A stretch of 64,000 nucleotides of DNA from Polyodon spathula. Its lineage: Eukaryota > Chordata > Actinopteri > Acipenseriformes > Polyodontidae. Position numbers and translations under genes: made by a program. Shown here one piece after another: positions 34,451 to 55,256 of this stretch; position 1 is the stretch's first letter, and the number at the start of each line of letters is the position of its first letter. A model generated the notes under the pieces. The model was not told where the DNA came from and did not search any database. It was given only the letters and a program-made list of their open reading frames with translations. Location: assembly GCF_017654505.1 (NCBI RefSeq), contig NC_054539.1:65676256-65740255 (forward strand), given 5' to 3'.

Positions 34451-35291
34451 CCCTGAATTATCATTTTAAAAGTATACAGACAGTTGTTAAACAAAAATTT
34501 AATCTTTCTGCACAGTGTTTTACAGATAATATATAATTCTGTTAAAAAATACATTCAAGACCATTATTTTCTATTTAAATTTTTACTTTTTACCCCCGTC
34601 TGCACTAAGGGGTGGTAAATTTGCCACTGCCTTTACTACGTGCTACAATTACCACGAATTGTAATCATGTGGTATAGTGAGGCCAGACAGGCCGGAGTAC
34701 TGCAATTCTGTGTTTCTGATGGGACACTGCTGTGCAACTAATTTGAAAACTAAAGTCAACATTTTCTTTTGAAATTTTTTATTTAAATCATGCTGGATCC
34801 CGGCCGCAACTCGCAATCATCAGGAGCTTAATCAATAGCCTATTATTAGGTACAGCTTGAATACCAACCTGTCCCACTGGCAGTTTTCCTACAGAATACA
34901 TCTGTCACACAGGGAAGGCTAGCACGGGCAAGATACTGTACGATATGGATTGGTTTAATTGCCTGTCATTTAAAGCGTCTCTTAGTGATGTTTTAAATGA
35001 CAGAAAATACAACCAATCCAACTGTAAAGCAACCATGACATTTTATCTCCTACAATTTGACAGTGAATACTTACTACACTGGATAACATTAACAGTAGCA
35101 TAGCTGTGAAGCTACAGTTAGCACTACAGTAAGTGTAGATTACACCAACAAACTTGACAATGCACTGAGTGAGTCGATTACTGGAACGAGAGAATGCAAT
35201 ATGACAAGCGTGTGGCCTGATATTTGGGTAGTTGCAAATTGGGAAGATAAAAAATAAACTTTATCCATTCCTCAGTTGCCTCGATGGTAAG
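34451..35291. other. No gene; contains an imperfect hairpin
   Basis: Holds the inverted repeat at 34947-35019, described separately. Some of it may be the end of one of the neighbouring hAT elements. No terminus was identified. Confidence 0.45.
34947..35019. repeat. Imperfect hairpin, ~28-bp arms
   Basis: GGATTGGTTTAATTGCCTGT...TTTAAA pairs with TTTTAAATGACAG...AACCAATCC across a loop of about 17 bases, with about four mismatches. Confidence 0.8.
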
Positions 35292-35460
35292 CTGGGCTGT
35301 ATTGTTTGTCAGCGTTTAGCTGACCTTCAGTCTTTCAAAAGTCAGGGAGTTTCAAGTTGGATATAATGGCAAAACCCATGAGAAGCAATTACAATCTTTG
35401 CGTAAAAAAATTGCTGAGCAGAAGAAATCTAATGCACGAACTGGAGTTATGATCCTAGAG
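35292..35460 (+). pseudogene. hAT-derived zinc-finger exon, KIAA1586-like
   Basis: Two adjoining frames: LGCIVCQRLADLQSFKSQGV at 35292-35361, then GYNGKTHEKQLQSLRKKIAE and QKKSNAR at about 35359-35460. Together they match the TTF/BED-type finger region of KIAA1586-like hAT proteins (LGC-x-C start, then basic helix with KKI-EHKKSNAH). The two pieces are one frameshift apart, and the last finger His (NAH) reads Arg. The rest of the gene is not visible downstream. Fragment only. Confidence 0.6.
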
Positions 35461-35657
35461 CAACGATATTTCTGATGCTCTGTGGCAGTGCTTTTAAGAC
35501 TTTGCACTTAGAAGAGCGACTTAATTTAATACTGGTAGTGTGAGTAATGACACATTAAGCAATACAATCTGTATACACATAGTAAAATACAATGTATCAA
35601 CTTGTGGTTGTATATACTAATGAGGTATTTTAGCATGTGGGGTTTTCTCCAGTCCTC

Positions 35658-36178
35658 TTTATTGCTTTTAAATATATGGCAAATGACTTAAAATGTAAGA
35701 ATAAAAATAAGTCCATCATTTTGGCCCTCTCGCGTTTCACCCTTGACAGCGCCTATACTATAGATATCGGCACACTCATTATTGTTTGAGGAAGAAAATA
35801 CCATGTGGTGCGGAACACACGCAGTAAAAAGGGACAAATGCTGCCTTTTAGTGAATGAGCCCCTTATTTTACCGTATTGAAGCCAAGTTTAACACAAAAA
35901 CTTTCTCAGACAGCCTATGAGTTATTTTTTCATACATTTTATCAAAAGAGGGTGTGTGCCTGATATTTAAGAGGACAGTGCTGTACCGAGATGAGTGAGT
36001 TTTTATTGTTTGATTTTTTCATGGTTGTCTTAAAATAGCAAGGCAATAACAATGTCTGCAAACAATAATGAGTGTGCCGATATCTACAGTATAGGCGCTG
36101 TCAAGGGTGAAACGTGAGAGGGCCTTATTTTTATTCTTACATTTTAAGTAATTTGCCATATATTTAAAAGCAATAAAT
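35658..36178. repeat. Long inverted repeat, ~120-bp arms
   Basis: 35658-35788 and 36060-36178 are inverted copies at roughly 95% identity, including GCGCCTATACT, TAGATATCGGCACACTCATT and TTTAAATATATGGCAAAT. The left arm has about 12 extra bases. The spacer is ~270 bp. No coding content. Probably a foldback-type MITE or two opposed insertions. Confidence 0.85.
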
Positions 36179-37809
36179 AGGACTATATAATGTGCCTTGT
36201 CTGACACCATCCAGACATCTTTAAATGCTTAAATAAATACTTAATCTGAACCACTTAGTTTGTCACATTCTAATCATGTCTATTCCAAAATCAGTTTACT
36301 TTTATTATCAGGATCAACTCACCCGAGGGCTAAGCAGATGATACTCCATGAGTATTTACGAGTACCGTAATTATTCCACGAATGAGGAGGAAGAGTGAGT
36401 TTTCTATGGCCATTGTGAAATAACAATTCAGTTTAAATTAGTTTCATGTCTCACCTCTAGTACACCAGTGTAATCCTTAGCCTGTCTCCACAACACTCTG
36501 CTCCCAGTGGATGCAAGAAATGCAACATTTTTAAATCTTTTAATTATGTGTGTCTTATATTCACTAGAGTCAGAGCATTCCAATCTGACAGCTGTAACGG
36601 GCAGTGTTTTGTGACGCACTGCCATTGCGGATTCTTCCCCTGAAGGTGAGATGAGATGAGGTTAAAAGGTCTAAAACCACAAATGCAGAAAAGACCGGCT
36701 CTTTTGCATTATGGTTGAGACCTTTGCTTGTGGTGTGCAAGGTCACCGGATCATGCCTTGCCTCTGTCCTGTTACACAACGTAATGGTTACTACAAGATC
36801 TACTTGGAGGTTAGAAATGATTCTGAAAGCTCTACTGAGTACACATGATTTCTGGCTAAAACAGAAAGTAGATCCTACAATGAAAAATACATCAGTTAAG
36901 GCAACTCTAGTAATACTATCCATGCCCTTTAAGGTTTTGCTTTCTCTTATTATAATTTGTTAATAATATATTCTTGTTGCCAGACTGGCATCGTTGTAGG
37001 AACCTGATACACTCAGCAGGATTTTCAAAAGGTCGTAAATGATAACTCCAGTGTTAATAAGCAAATCGGTGTATAGCATTGGTTTTGGCATTTCGCTATT
37101 AAATAATCATGCCAATGTGATTTCTGAAATTATATTCATTTACGAAATAATGTTAATATCTAAACGAGCAGTGCTTCTTGCCACTATTTGTTTTGATTGC
37201 ATTGGAATTGAAAAAGAAATCTGTGTCAATTCTCATAATTTATTAGGAGCTAATTTGCACTTGGAAAAACAGGGTTTTAATTAATGAAAGAGTATATAAC
37301 TCGCCTTGAAACTGGCATTTAACAGACCGCAGCTGTGACTCCGACGATACAGAGAGAGAGTGTACAGGACTAGGTTTAATTTCTTACAGACTACCTTGAT
37401 AAATCAATGTTTGTAGTTACGAAAATATCTGAGCCTTTTCTATACTGTGGTTATGAATGAGATTTATTCATTTGTTTTAACCATTTGTAACCTTACAGAA
37501 TGCTTGTGGTATTGCTAAAATGATATACTGTTATTTGCACCCAGTGGAATGTTACTACCAAGAAATTATCAGTGCAACTGTATCTGGATCTGTATATTAT
37601 ATGACAGCTGACTTCTACTGTAATTGTTAATTAATGAAAGAATAATAGTAAATAATATGATCTTGGTATAGACAACAGCATATTATATATTATAATAAAG
37701 TTTCCTTATGTGATTGTGAATGCATCCTTGGCTTTTAACACCACACATGTCTAATCAACACAAGAACAAAGACACACAGATCCACTAGGAATGTGATCGA
37801 GATCATTGG
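36179..37809. other. No gene recognised
   Basis: Frames of up to 117 codons overlap on both strands (36570-36923 minus, 36715-36963 plus) without motif or codon-use support. Confidence 0.5.
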
Positions 37810-37814
37810 CATGG

Positions 37815-39112
37815 TGTGACCACGCTGGCTTGGTGGTGACGTCAGACCAGGAAATACACTTCGGCTCCATACTACGAAGTGAAGCGCTCATGCGCCTGTT
37901 TATTATAAATAAAAAGGTCGAAACAAAGCAAAACACTTTTCAAAAGAAAACAGCTTGGTGGCCAAAACAGACAAACATGGTGAACAAACAAGTATCATGC
38001 TAGTCCAAATCCAGCACGAGTAGCAATTGTTTATATTTCTAATGCTTTTTACCTTATGTTCCTCCTCTGAACAATACCCAACCATTGGGGAGCGATTTCA
38101 ACCTCTTTAATGCAGCTGTGTTTGGGCTTCATTGCTTGTTAATCATTTAGTCTGGCCCAGGCACAGTCTGCACGTGAACTAGAGTCTTACATTGGGTCGG
38201 GTGCCTGCGGGTGACCTGCAAAAGCGGGTCAGGTTTGGATAGAAGCGTGAACCTTTTTACAGTTTGCGGTTCAGGTGTAGGTCAAAAAAATTTAATTTTC
38301 AGGTCAGGCTCCGGTCTGAATTTGAATCACCAAAAAACGCTGTCCTTTCAGCGTACTTGTCTGTAACCTTTTCCCAAATAACGTATTAGAAGGTAAATGT
38401 ACCGGTATTTCCTGCACTAAAGCAAGAGGTGATTGGGGAGGAGTCAGCTGACTAAGCAGTGATCTCGGTTTATGTTGCTGCTGGTTTGATACGTCGCAGG
38501 ATCCTTTTATCACGTTTGCTTGGTGATATAAAACATACCTGTGGAGGATGTGAAACAAAAGATGGAATCATAGCGAATGAAAATATTGAACATGTGACTG
38601 GATTCATTGCTTATAAAACCTTTCGTTATGTTTTTGTTTATGACAGCCACAAAACTGGTATGTCTCTGTGAAATCACAGGTGCAGTTTTCAAATGATGGT
38701 ACAAAAGGAAATGACACATATTTTATCTTAAAGTAAGCAGACATAGTTAATATGTTACAATGTTAAAATATATGCAGACCGCTAGAGAAAGCTACCACAC
38801 TGTATAGCCTATTGCACTAACTCAATCCATGGAGAATGGTATGTGTGTGAATGTGAGAGTGTGAGAGTTAGTCGACGCAAGCAGTAGTAAAGGACAAACA
38901 CTTTGCGGGTTCGGTCGCGTCAGGACGCGGGTAGTAGTGGGTCCGGGTTGGAAGCAGGTTGTAAAAATCGGACCCGCGCTGGACTCTGACGTGAACTGCT
39001 TTGGCATATAAGGCAAATAAACAACCGTGCACAACAAGCACACATTTTAAACAGCAATAACCCATAACACAAAACACAAAATATGCACAGGAAAGGGATG
39101 TACCCCGCCAAA
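37815..39112 (-). mobile_element. Solo LTR (family A) split by an hAT insertion
   Basis: CATGG at 37810-37814 and 39113-39117 brackets TGTGACCACG...CCCCGCCAAA (CACA end mutated). Minus-strand AATAAA at about 37899-37904. The GTGACGTCAGACC start and TAACCCATAACACAAAAC end match the LTRs at 8653 and 28610. Removing the hAT at 38180-38988 leaves ~480 bp. Confidence 0.85.
38180..38988. mobile_element. Non-autonomous hAT element nested in LTR
   Basis: Perfect 8-bp duplication ACGTGAAC (38172-38179 and 38989-38996). Termini TAGAGTC and GACTCTG. Subterminal segments are GC-rich with inverted copies of a GCGGGT motif (TTGGGTCGGGTGCC near 38195, GGACGCGGGTAGTAGTGGGT near 38930). No transposase is present in its 809 bp. 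Confidence 0.85.
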
Positions 39113-39117
39113 CATGG

Positions 39118-46838
<7,721 letters not shown>

Positions 46839-46905
<67 letters not shown>
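46839..46905. repeat. (TA)n microsatellite abutting a Tc1 end
   Basis: About 33 TA units joined directly to GCCTATAGAAAGTC of the Tc1 inverted repeat, whose outer CAGT is replaced by TATA. Confidence 0.97.
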
Positions 46906-46908
<3 letters not shown>

Positions 46909-47938
46909 TATAGAAAGTCTACACCCCATTTTCATGCATTTAAATGAGGATTTTTTTCCACTTATCTACACACCATACTCCACACTGTTAAGGGGAAAAA
47001 AGTTTTTATTGAAAAAAATATATTAAAAATACAAAACTGAAAGATCATAATTGGAAAAGTCTCTACCCCCTGAGTTAATACTTGGTGGATGCACCTTTGG
47101 CAGCAATTACAGCTGTGAGTCTGTTGGGATAGGTCTCTACGAACTTCGCACACCTAGATTTGGTAATATTTGACCATTCTTCCTTAAAAAACTTTTCAAG
47201 CTCTGTCAAGTTCCTTCAACAGTCTTCATGCCACAAATTTTCGATTGGATTTAGGTCTGGGGCTCTGACTGGGCCACTCAAGTACATTTACCTTTTTGAT
47301 CCTTAGCCACTCCAGTGTAGCTTTGGCTGTGTGCTTTGGGTCGTTGTCATGCTGAAAGGTGAACTTCTGTCCCAGTTTCAGCTTTCTTGTAGAGGGCAGC
47401 AGGTTTTCCTTAAGGACTTCTCTGTACTTAGCTCCATTTATTTTCCTTTCTATCCTGACAAGTGCCCCAGTCCCTGTCAATGAGAAACATCCCCATAACA
47501 TGATTCTGCCGCCACAATGCTTCACAGTAGGGATGGTGTTCTTTGGGTGATGCGCTGTCTTGGGTTTGTGCCAAACATAACACTTTGCATTTACTCCAAA
47601 AAGTTCCATTTTAGTTTTGTCAGACCACACAACTTTTTGCCACTTGGCTACAGAATCTCCTGAGTGTTCTTTTGCATACTTCAAACATGATTCAAGGTGG
47701 GCTTTCTTGGATAATGGCTTCCTTCTTGCCACTCTACCATACAGGCCAGATTTGTGGAGTGCTTGGGATATTGTTGTCACACTTTGACAAGTATTGGCCA
47801 TGAAGTTGCCATTGGCCTCTTGGTAGCCTCTCTGATCAATCTCCTTCTTGCTTGGTCATCCAGTTTGAGGGGGACAGCCTGATCTAGACAGGGTCTTGGT
47901 GGTGGCATACACCTTCCACTTCTTAATAACACCGTGTA
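46902..47938 (-). mobile_element. Tc1-like transposon, cut on the right by another element
   Basis: Same subfamily as 5362-6373: terminus GCCTATAGAAAGTCTACACC, and the two copies share long stretches of the transposase region. The left (3') end is nearly complete. On the right the sequence stops at about CTTCTTAATAA, in the HTH codons, where TGTAACAAATTTTTC of an unrelated element begins. Confidence 0.88.
47226..47801 (-). pseudogene. Tc1 transposase, C-terminal two thirds
   Basis: A 191-codon open frame, the longest Tc1 piece here. [16 protein letters not shown] begins it. [12 protein letters not shown] holds the first catalytic Asp, [14 protein letters not shown] is the mid-fold, and [17 protein letters not shown] holds the second Asp. 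A one-base deletion after WPSQSP moves the final NPIENLW segment, with the catalytic Glu, out of frame, so the frame ends [11 protein letters not shown]. More HTH codons continue to the right of 47801 in another frame up to the broken edge near 47938. Inactive, but catalytic positions are recognisable. Confidence 0.88.
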
Positions 47939-48220
47939 ACAAATTTTTCTTTTTTTTTTTTGTTCCTGGGTAGTAAGTGTTATTTCCTAATTGCTTATGC
48001 CTCCCCACAAACTTTGCTTTTGTGACCAGGACAGTGATATTTCAAAATATCACTATTTCCAATGGGAAAACGGGCAAATGTGTGTCTTTTCGTTCACATG
48101 AAGTCAGAAAAAAACAACATATGAATCCAAGTTAACATGTATTTATACTAATGTAATACAAAAATGACTACAAAAGATTTAGAAGTGAGTAGTTTTTTGA
48201 GATTTATGATTATACTGTAT
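47939..48220 (+). mobile_element. Second copy (end fragment) of the 54-55 kb unassigned element
   Basis: TGTAACAAATTTTTC, then a T run and GTTCCTGGGTAGTAAGTG. Bases to about 48048 match the inverted 55372-55497 with very few differences, apart from a ~25-base deletion after TGCCTC. It then departs into a near-palindrome AGTGATATTTCAAAATATCA and AATGGGAAAACGGGCAAATG. The right edge near 48220 is approximate. Confidence 0.75.
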
Positions 48221-48274
48221 TTACTCCCTATAAAGCTCTCTGTATAAAGCTCCCAGTTTGCACCGATGAAAGAA

Positions 48275-49554
48275 ATTGCCCTAACGAGGACACAATTACC
48301 TTACCATTGGCCTCCACCTGTGAACCATTAAAGTTGCTGTCACATTTTCTGGATAAAAACCCCACTGTTGAAGGATCCTTGGTAAGGCTGTGAATCTGAA
48401 GGAAAATGAAAACCAAAGAGCATTCTACAGAATAGAGATAAAGTAATATAAATGCATAGATTAGGGAAAGGGTACAAAATAATATCCAAGTGTTTAAATA
48501 TCCCAGTGAGCACAGTTGGATCAATAATCAGGAAGTGGAAGCTGCATCACACCACCCAGGCAGTGCCAAGAAAAGGCCATCCCTCAAAACTCAGCGCTCA
48601 GACAAGGAGACTTGTGAGAGAAGCCACAGAGAGGTCAACAATCACTTTGAAGGAGCTACAGAGTTCAGTGGCTGGGAGTAGAGTAATGGTACACCAGTCA
48701 ACCATATCAAAAGGTCTGCATAACACTGGCCTGTATGGGAGGGTGGCAAGAAAGAAGCCGTTACTCAAAAAGTACCATCTGAAAGCAAGTCTGGAGTTTG
48801 CCAGAAAGCATGTGACCCAGCTGCGATGTGGGAAGAGGTTTTGTAGTCAGATGAGACCAAGATAGAGCTTTTTGGCCAAAACTCAAAGCGCTATATGTGG
48901 CGCAAACCTAACACTGCCCATGCCTCAAGACACACCATCCCTACAGTGAAGTATGGTGGTGGCAGCATCATGCTGTGGGGATGCTTCTCATCAGCAGGGA
49001 CTGGGCATCTTGTTACAATTGAAGGAAGAATGGATGGAGCAAAATACAGGAAAATACTGCAAGAGAATCTGCTTCAGTCTGCTAAAAAACTGAAGCTTGA
49101 GAGGAAATTTACCTTTCAGTAGGACAATGATCCCAAGCACAAGGCCAAAGCAACATTGGAGTGGCTGAAGAACAAAAAGGTGAATGTCCTACAGTGGCCC
49201 AGTCAAAGTCCTCATCTCAATCCCATTGAGAATCTGTGGCAGTATTTGAAAATTGCGATCCACAAGCGTCGTCCAACCAACCTGAACAACCTGGAGTAAA
49301 TCTGCCAAGAAGAATGGGCCAAAATCACTCCGACACTGTGTGCAAAGCTGGTACATACTTACGCCAAAAGACTTAAAGCTGTTATTGCAGCGAAAGGTGG
49401 CTCTACCAAATATTAATGTGTTGGGGTTGAATACTTAAGCAAGCAAGAAATTTCAGGAATATAAATATAAATATATAGGAATATAAATTCCAGGCTATAC
49501 GGCAACAAAAGGTGAAAAATTTGAAAGGTGGTGTAGACTTTCTGTAAGCACTGT
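48275..49554 (+). mobile_element. Tc1-like transposon, 5' end lost
   Basis: The right terminus GTGTAGACTTTCTGTAAGCA, CTGT ends near 49554 and is the inverse of the CAGTGC...AGAAAGTCTACACC terminus. The left inverted repeat is absent. The 5' leader (CCATTGGCCTCCACCTGTGA near 48305) and a plus-strand transposase pseudogene follow. Confidence 0.85.
48452..49420 (+). pseudogene. Tc1 transposase, nearly full length with breaks
   Basis: 48452-48865 gives the HTH half ([58 protein letters not shown]). A frameshift near 48840 precedes [18 protein letters not shown] with the first catalytic Asp. 48895-49122 gives [21 protein letters not shown] stop codon stands immediately before [15 protein letters not shown], the second Asp. 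[12 protein letters not shown] keeps the final Glu. All three catalytic residues survive, separated by a shift and a stop. This is the copy with the fewest lesions in the window. Confidence 0.87.
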
Positions 49555-51351
49555 GTGTGTCTGTGTTAGGTTTATCATTCTGAAGCTAGAAAATTCATAG
49601 GGTGTTTGAGCTTTCTCTGTAGAATCCCCTGATTGCTTCCTTTCTGCATTTAAATCCCTTATCATCACAAAAAAACAACAACATGGAACTAGACTCTGGT
49701 TGATTTAATCAACCCTTACCCTCCCCTGATATACCACAGAGCATTTTAAAGCACTGGGGGATTGCCCTGGATTGCATCAGCCAGGTATAGCAAAGAGGTT
49801 GGCCTATTTTGACTATAAAATGATATATCTGGTACCATACTCAATTTAAGAAAGCTCTTACTTTAAGGTAGCCTAGCACTTTCTAGCTCATTTCACCTGG
49901 AGAGTGAATTTGTCCCCACCCCTTCCACAATACCCTGTTATTAATCAGCCAGCTGCAGCCAGTGACATCATTCCACCTGGCAGGACAGATTTTTTTTTTC
50001 ATTAACTACAACCTGGTTAAGTTTACTTCTGTCTTTGCATTTACCATCCTTCACATGCCAAATGTGCTTCAGTAAGTCTTTGCTCAAGTCAATGTATAAC
50101 AAAAAACACACACACACACACAAAAAAACATCTAAACAATACTATCTCACTCAGCTGTCAGAAGGATGCGGTTTAATAAAATACTGCAGATCAATTGTTA
50201 TGTTCACTGAGATGTGTCTTCCTTTTGTAATGCAATTTTAAGAACGCCAACATTTTATAAAATACAGTAAACCCTTTTGTGAATTGAGGTTAATTATGTA
50301 TTTTATTAGCTGCCTTTAGAATTCAAGTTTCCAAAATTTCAAAATACACATAGCAATTCTGACTCTTCTTAAAGGTATAATGGAAATAAACAGTAACTCA
50401 AAGGCAGTTACAACTCCTACAAAACGTAATGATATTGATGGCTTTGTCAGGGTTTATTAACTTTGTGCTCCTGATGATGTTACATTTCTACAAGAACAAG
50501 GCTTTAGCTGGATGAGCTGACAGGATTTATACTACAGTGGCACAGTCATATCTCAAAGATAATTTACTTTTAAACAAAGCTCATGGTTTTTTTTTAGCCT
50601 GTCAGTGCGGTAATAGCATTTGGTGTTTATTGTATCACACAACAATGGCATAATTCAAGCCCAGCCATGCAAATATTAGACTACATATAGTACAATTATG
50701 CATTTATACTTGCATCCCAAATGTGCTTGCATCACAATATAATTAAACAGTAAACTGTTGGATCACACACATACTATACCACTCAAGGGTAAACAAATAA
50801 AGCACATGAGGTGTACTTATGGTCTGTTTTTATTCAAAATGATTGCATAAATATAAAATATGTAAAAATATTCCCTTGGCATCCAGGAGCTGCTGGTAGA
50901 TTAATTCCATATACTGTATAACTGGCTGCCTTATGATACAGACCCTTATTGAAAAAGAGAATGGTCTCACTAGGAACTATTCTGGGTGAACCTGGAAACA
51001 AAAGGAAGAATATAAGTGGCACGTGTGTGATCTCACAATGATAAAAGCTTCCAAGACAGGATGCAAATATATACAGTTGATTATGTTTTAGATAGCTTCA
51101 TCACAGGAGAGTCGGTTTCCTTTCATGATATGGTCACCAGGTTTCTAGGCAGTCTGGCTCACCCATACTAGAACAGTTGAATCCTATAAGACACTAGGAA
51201 TCTGTTTTAAATGAACTGAGGTTTATTATATATTTTATTTAAAAAAACAAAAAAACCCCAAAAAAACCAAGCATTTGTTTTGCTACATAGAAGATGCTGT
51301 TATACCAACAGATCATGCATTTATCATTTATTATATATTATTTTATATATG
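49555..51351. other. No gene; short (CA)n
   Basis: Only a (CA)n run at about 50106-50122 and T/A runs stand out. Frames are under 75 codons. Confidence 0.55.
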
Positions 51352-51393
51352 CTACAATATATTACCTGCTTCTAGACAGGTAATATATTGTAG
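51352..51393. repeat. Perfect hairpin, 17-bp arms, 8-base loop
   Basis: CTACAATATATTACCTG at 51352-51368 pairs without mismatch with CAGGTAATATATTGTAG at 51377-51393 around the loop CTTCTAGA. Confidence 0.95.
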
Positions 51394-53926
<2,533 letters not shown>

Positions 53927-53970
53927 TCTTCTTGCAAAATTTGGGTTATAGCTGCACAAATCGACGTGTT

Positions 53971-53972
<2 letters not shown>

Positions 53973-54052
<80 letters not shown>
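53973..54052. repeat. (TA)n microsatellite
   Basis: About 40 TA units, separated from the preceding one by 48 bases. Confidence 0.97.
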
Positions 54053-54053
<1 letters not shown>

Positions 54054-54235
54054 CTTGAATATTAAATCAGTCCTCCATGACCTTAACTAAAATAGACCAA
54101 AACATACAGATTTTTTAGTGGCATACCACAAATGTAATATACAAGTAAAGCAATATGACATTTTAAAGCAGTTAGTGTTTGCCAAAATATATCTGTCATT
54201 CAGTTGTAATTATTACATATCAAAAGAGAAGGGCC

Positions 54236-54270
<35 letters not shown>

Positions 54271-54439
54271 GTAAATTTCAGTTTAAACATAGTACTGATA
54301 AACCGTTTCACTAAACAGCTTTAATCGGTTTAAAGGTGTCTGAGATTTTGGATCATACACTTTCACTTTGATCAAAGCTAAATATTTTGAAGCCGTGAGA
54401 TTTTGTATCTATTTGCTTACTTGCTCTGGCTAAATCCCA

Positions 54440-55174
54440 CTAATTATATGTTACATACATACACAGAGCATAACAAAGTGCTACTTTGGTACCTATGGGC
54501 CCTTCGATTGAAGGGTTAATCTCCATTCTTTCCCCAAAACATACCCTGTAGCGGCGTTCAAAGTCCAGTATATCCTGGTGGAAGCGCTCGCCTTGCTCCT
54601 CCGAGTACGTTCCCATGTTCTCCTTGAATTTATCAAGATGAGCATCAAGGATATGGACTTTGAGGGACATCCTACAGCCCATTGTGCCGTAGTTCTTCAC
54701 CAGAGTCTCAACCAGCTCCACATAGTTTTCGGCCTTGTGATTGCCCAGGAAGCTCCGAACCACTGCGACAAAGCTGTTCCAAGCCGCTTTCTCCTTACTA
54801 GTGAGCTTCTTGGGGAATTCACTGCACTCCAGGATCTTCTTTATCTGTGGTCCGACAAAGACACCGGCTTTGACCTTTGCCTCAGACAGCTTAGGGAAGA
54901 AGTCTTGAAGGTACTTGAAGGCTGCTGACTCCTTATCTAGAGCTCTGACAAATTGTTTCATAAGGCCCAGTTTGATGTGCAGTGGTGGCTTCAGCACCTT
55001 CCGGGGGTCCACCAGTGGCTCCCACTTGACGTTGTTCCTCCCCACAGAGAACTCGGTCCGCTGTGGCCAGTCCCGCCTGTGGTAGTGCGCCTTGGTGTCC
55101 CTGCTGTCCCAAAGACAAAGATAGCAGGGAAACTTGGTAAAACGGCCTTGGAGACCCATCAGGAATGCCACCAT
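54440..55174 (-). CDS. Open gene of a repeated 'SEEQGERFHQD' family, function unknown
   Basis: An intact 244-codon frame, the only well-preserved long frame here. Homologous uncharacterised multi-copy proteins are, from memory, common in fish and arthropods. It has KFPCYLCLWDSRD with C17-x2-C20 and H30-x-H32 (possible zinc site), RNNVKWEPLVDP at 47-58, PPLHIKLGLMKQFV at 63-76, and MSLKVHILDAHL then SEEQGERFHQD at 191-201. The conserved His/Asp/Glu cluster (H174, D177, H179, E192-193, H199, D201) may be a metal site, by inference. The C-terminus after FGERM (216) looks replaced by read-through flank. The frame extends upstream of M1 without a stop to about 55234, but the first ATG of the transcript (55220) is in another frame, which encodes 95 codons. 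It is probably the 3' part of a longer protein. I do not assign a function. Confidence 0.7.
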   Translation of the reverse strand: MVAFLMGLQGRFTKFPCYLCLWDSRDTKAHYHRRDWPQRTEFSVGRNNVKWEPLVDPRKVLKPPLHIKLGLMKQFVRALDKESAAFKYLQDFFPKLSEAKVKAGVFVGPQIKKILECSEFPKKLTSKEKAAWNSFVAVVRSFLGNHKAENYVELVETLVKNYGTMGCRMSLKVHILDAHLDKFKENMGTYSEEQGERFHQDILDFERRYRVCFGERMEINPSIEGPIGTKVALCYALCMYVTYN

Positions 55175-55256
55175 TGCAGCCTCTTGATGCCATCTCAGAA
55201 AAATGCTGATATGTATCCATTTAGGCAGCTGGAACTAAACTGAACTGGTGGGCTTA

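Noticed and set aside
36570..36963. 117- and 82-codon overlapping frames on opposite strands
   Set aside because: No domain, no codon bias, no splice structure. Length is within chance for 64 kb.
54578..54928. 116-codon plus-strand frame
   Set aside because: Shadow of the conserved minus-strand gene at 54440-55174.
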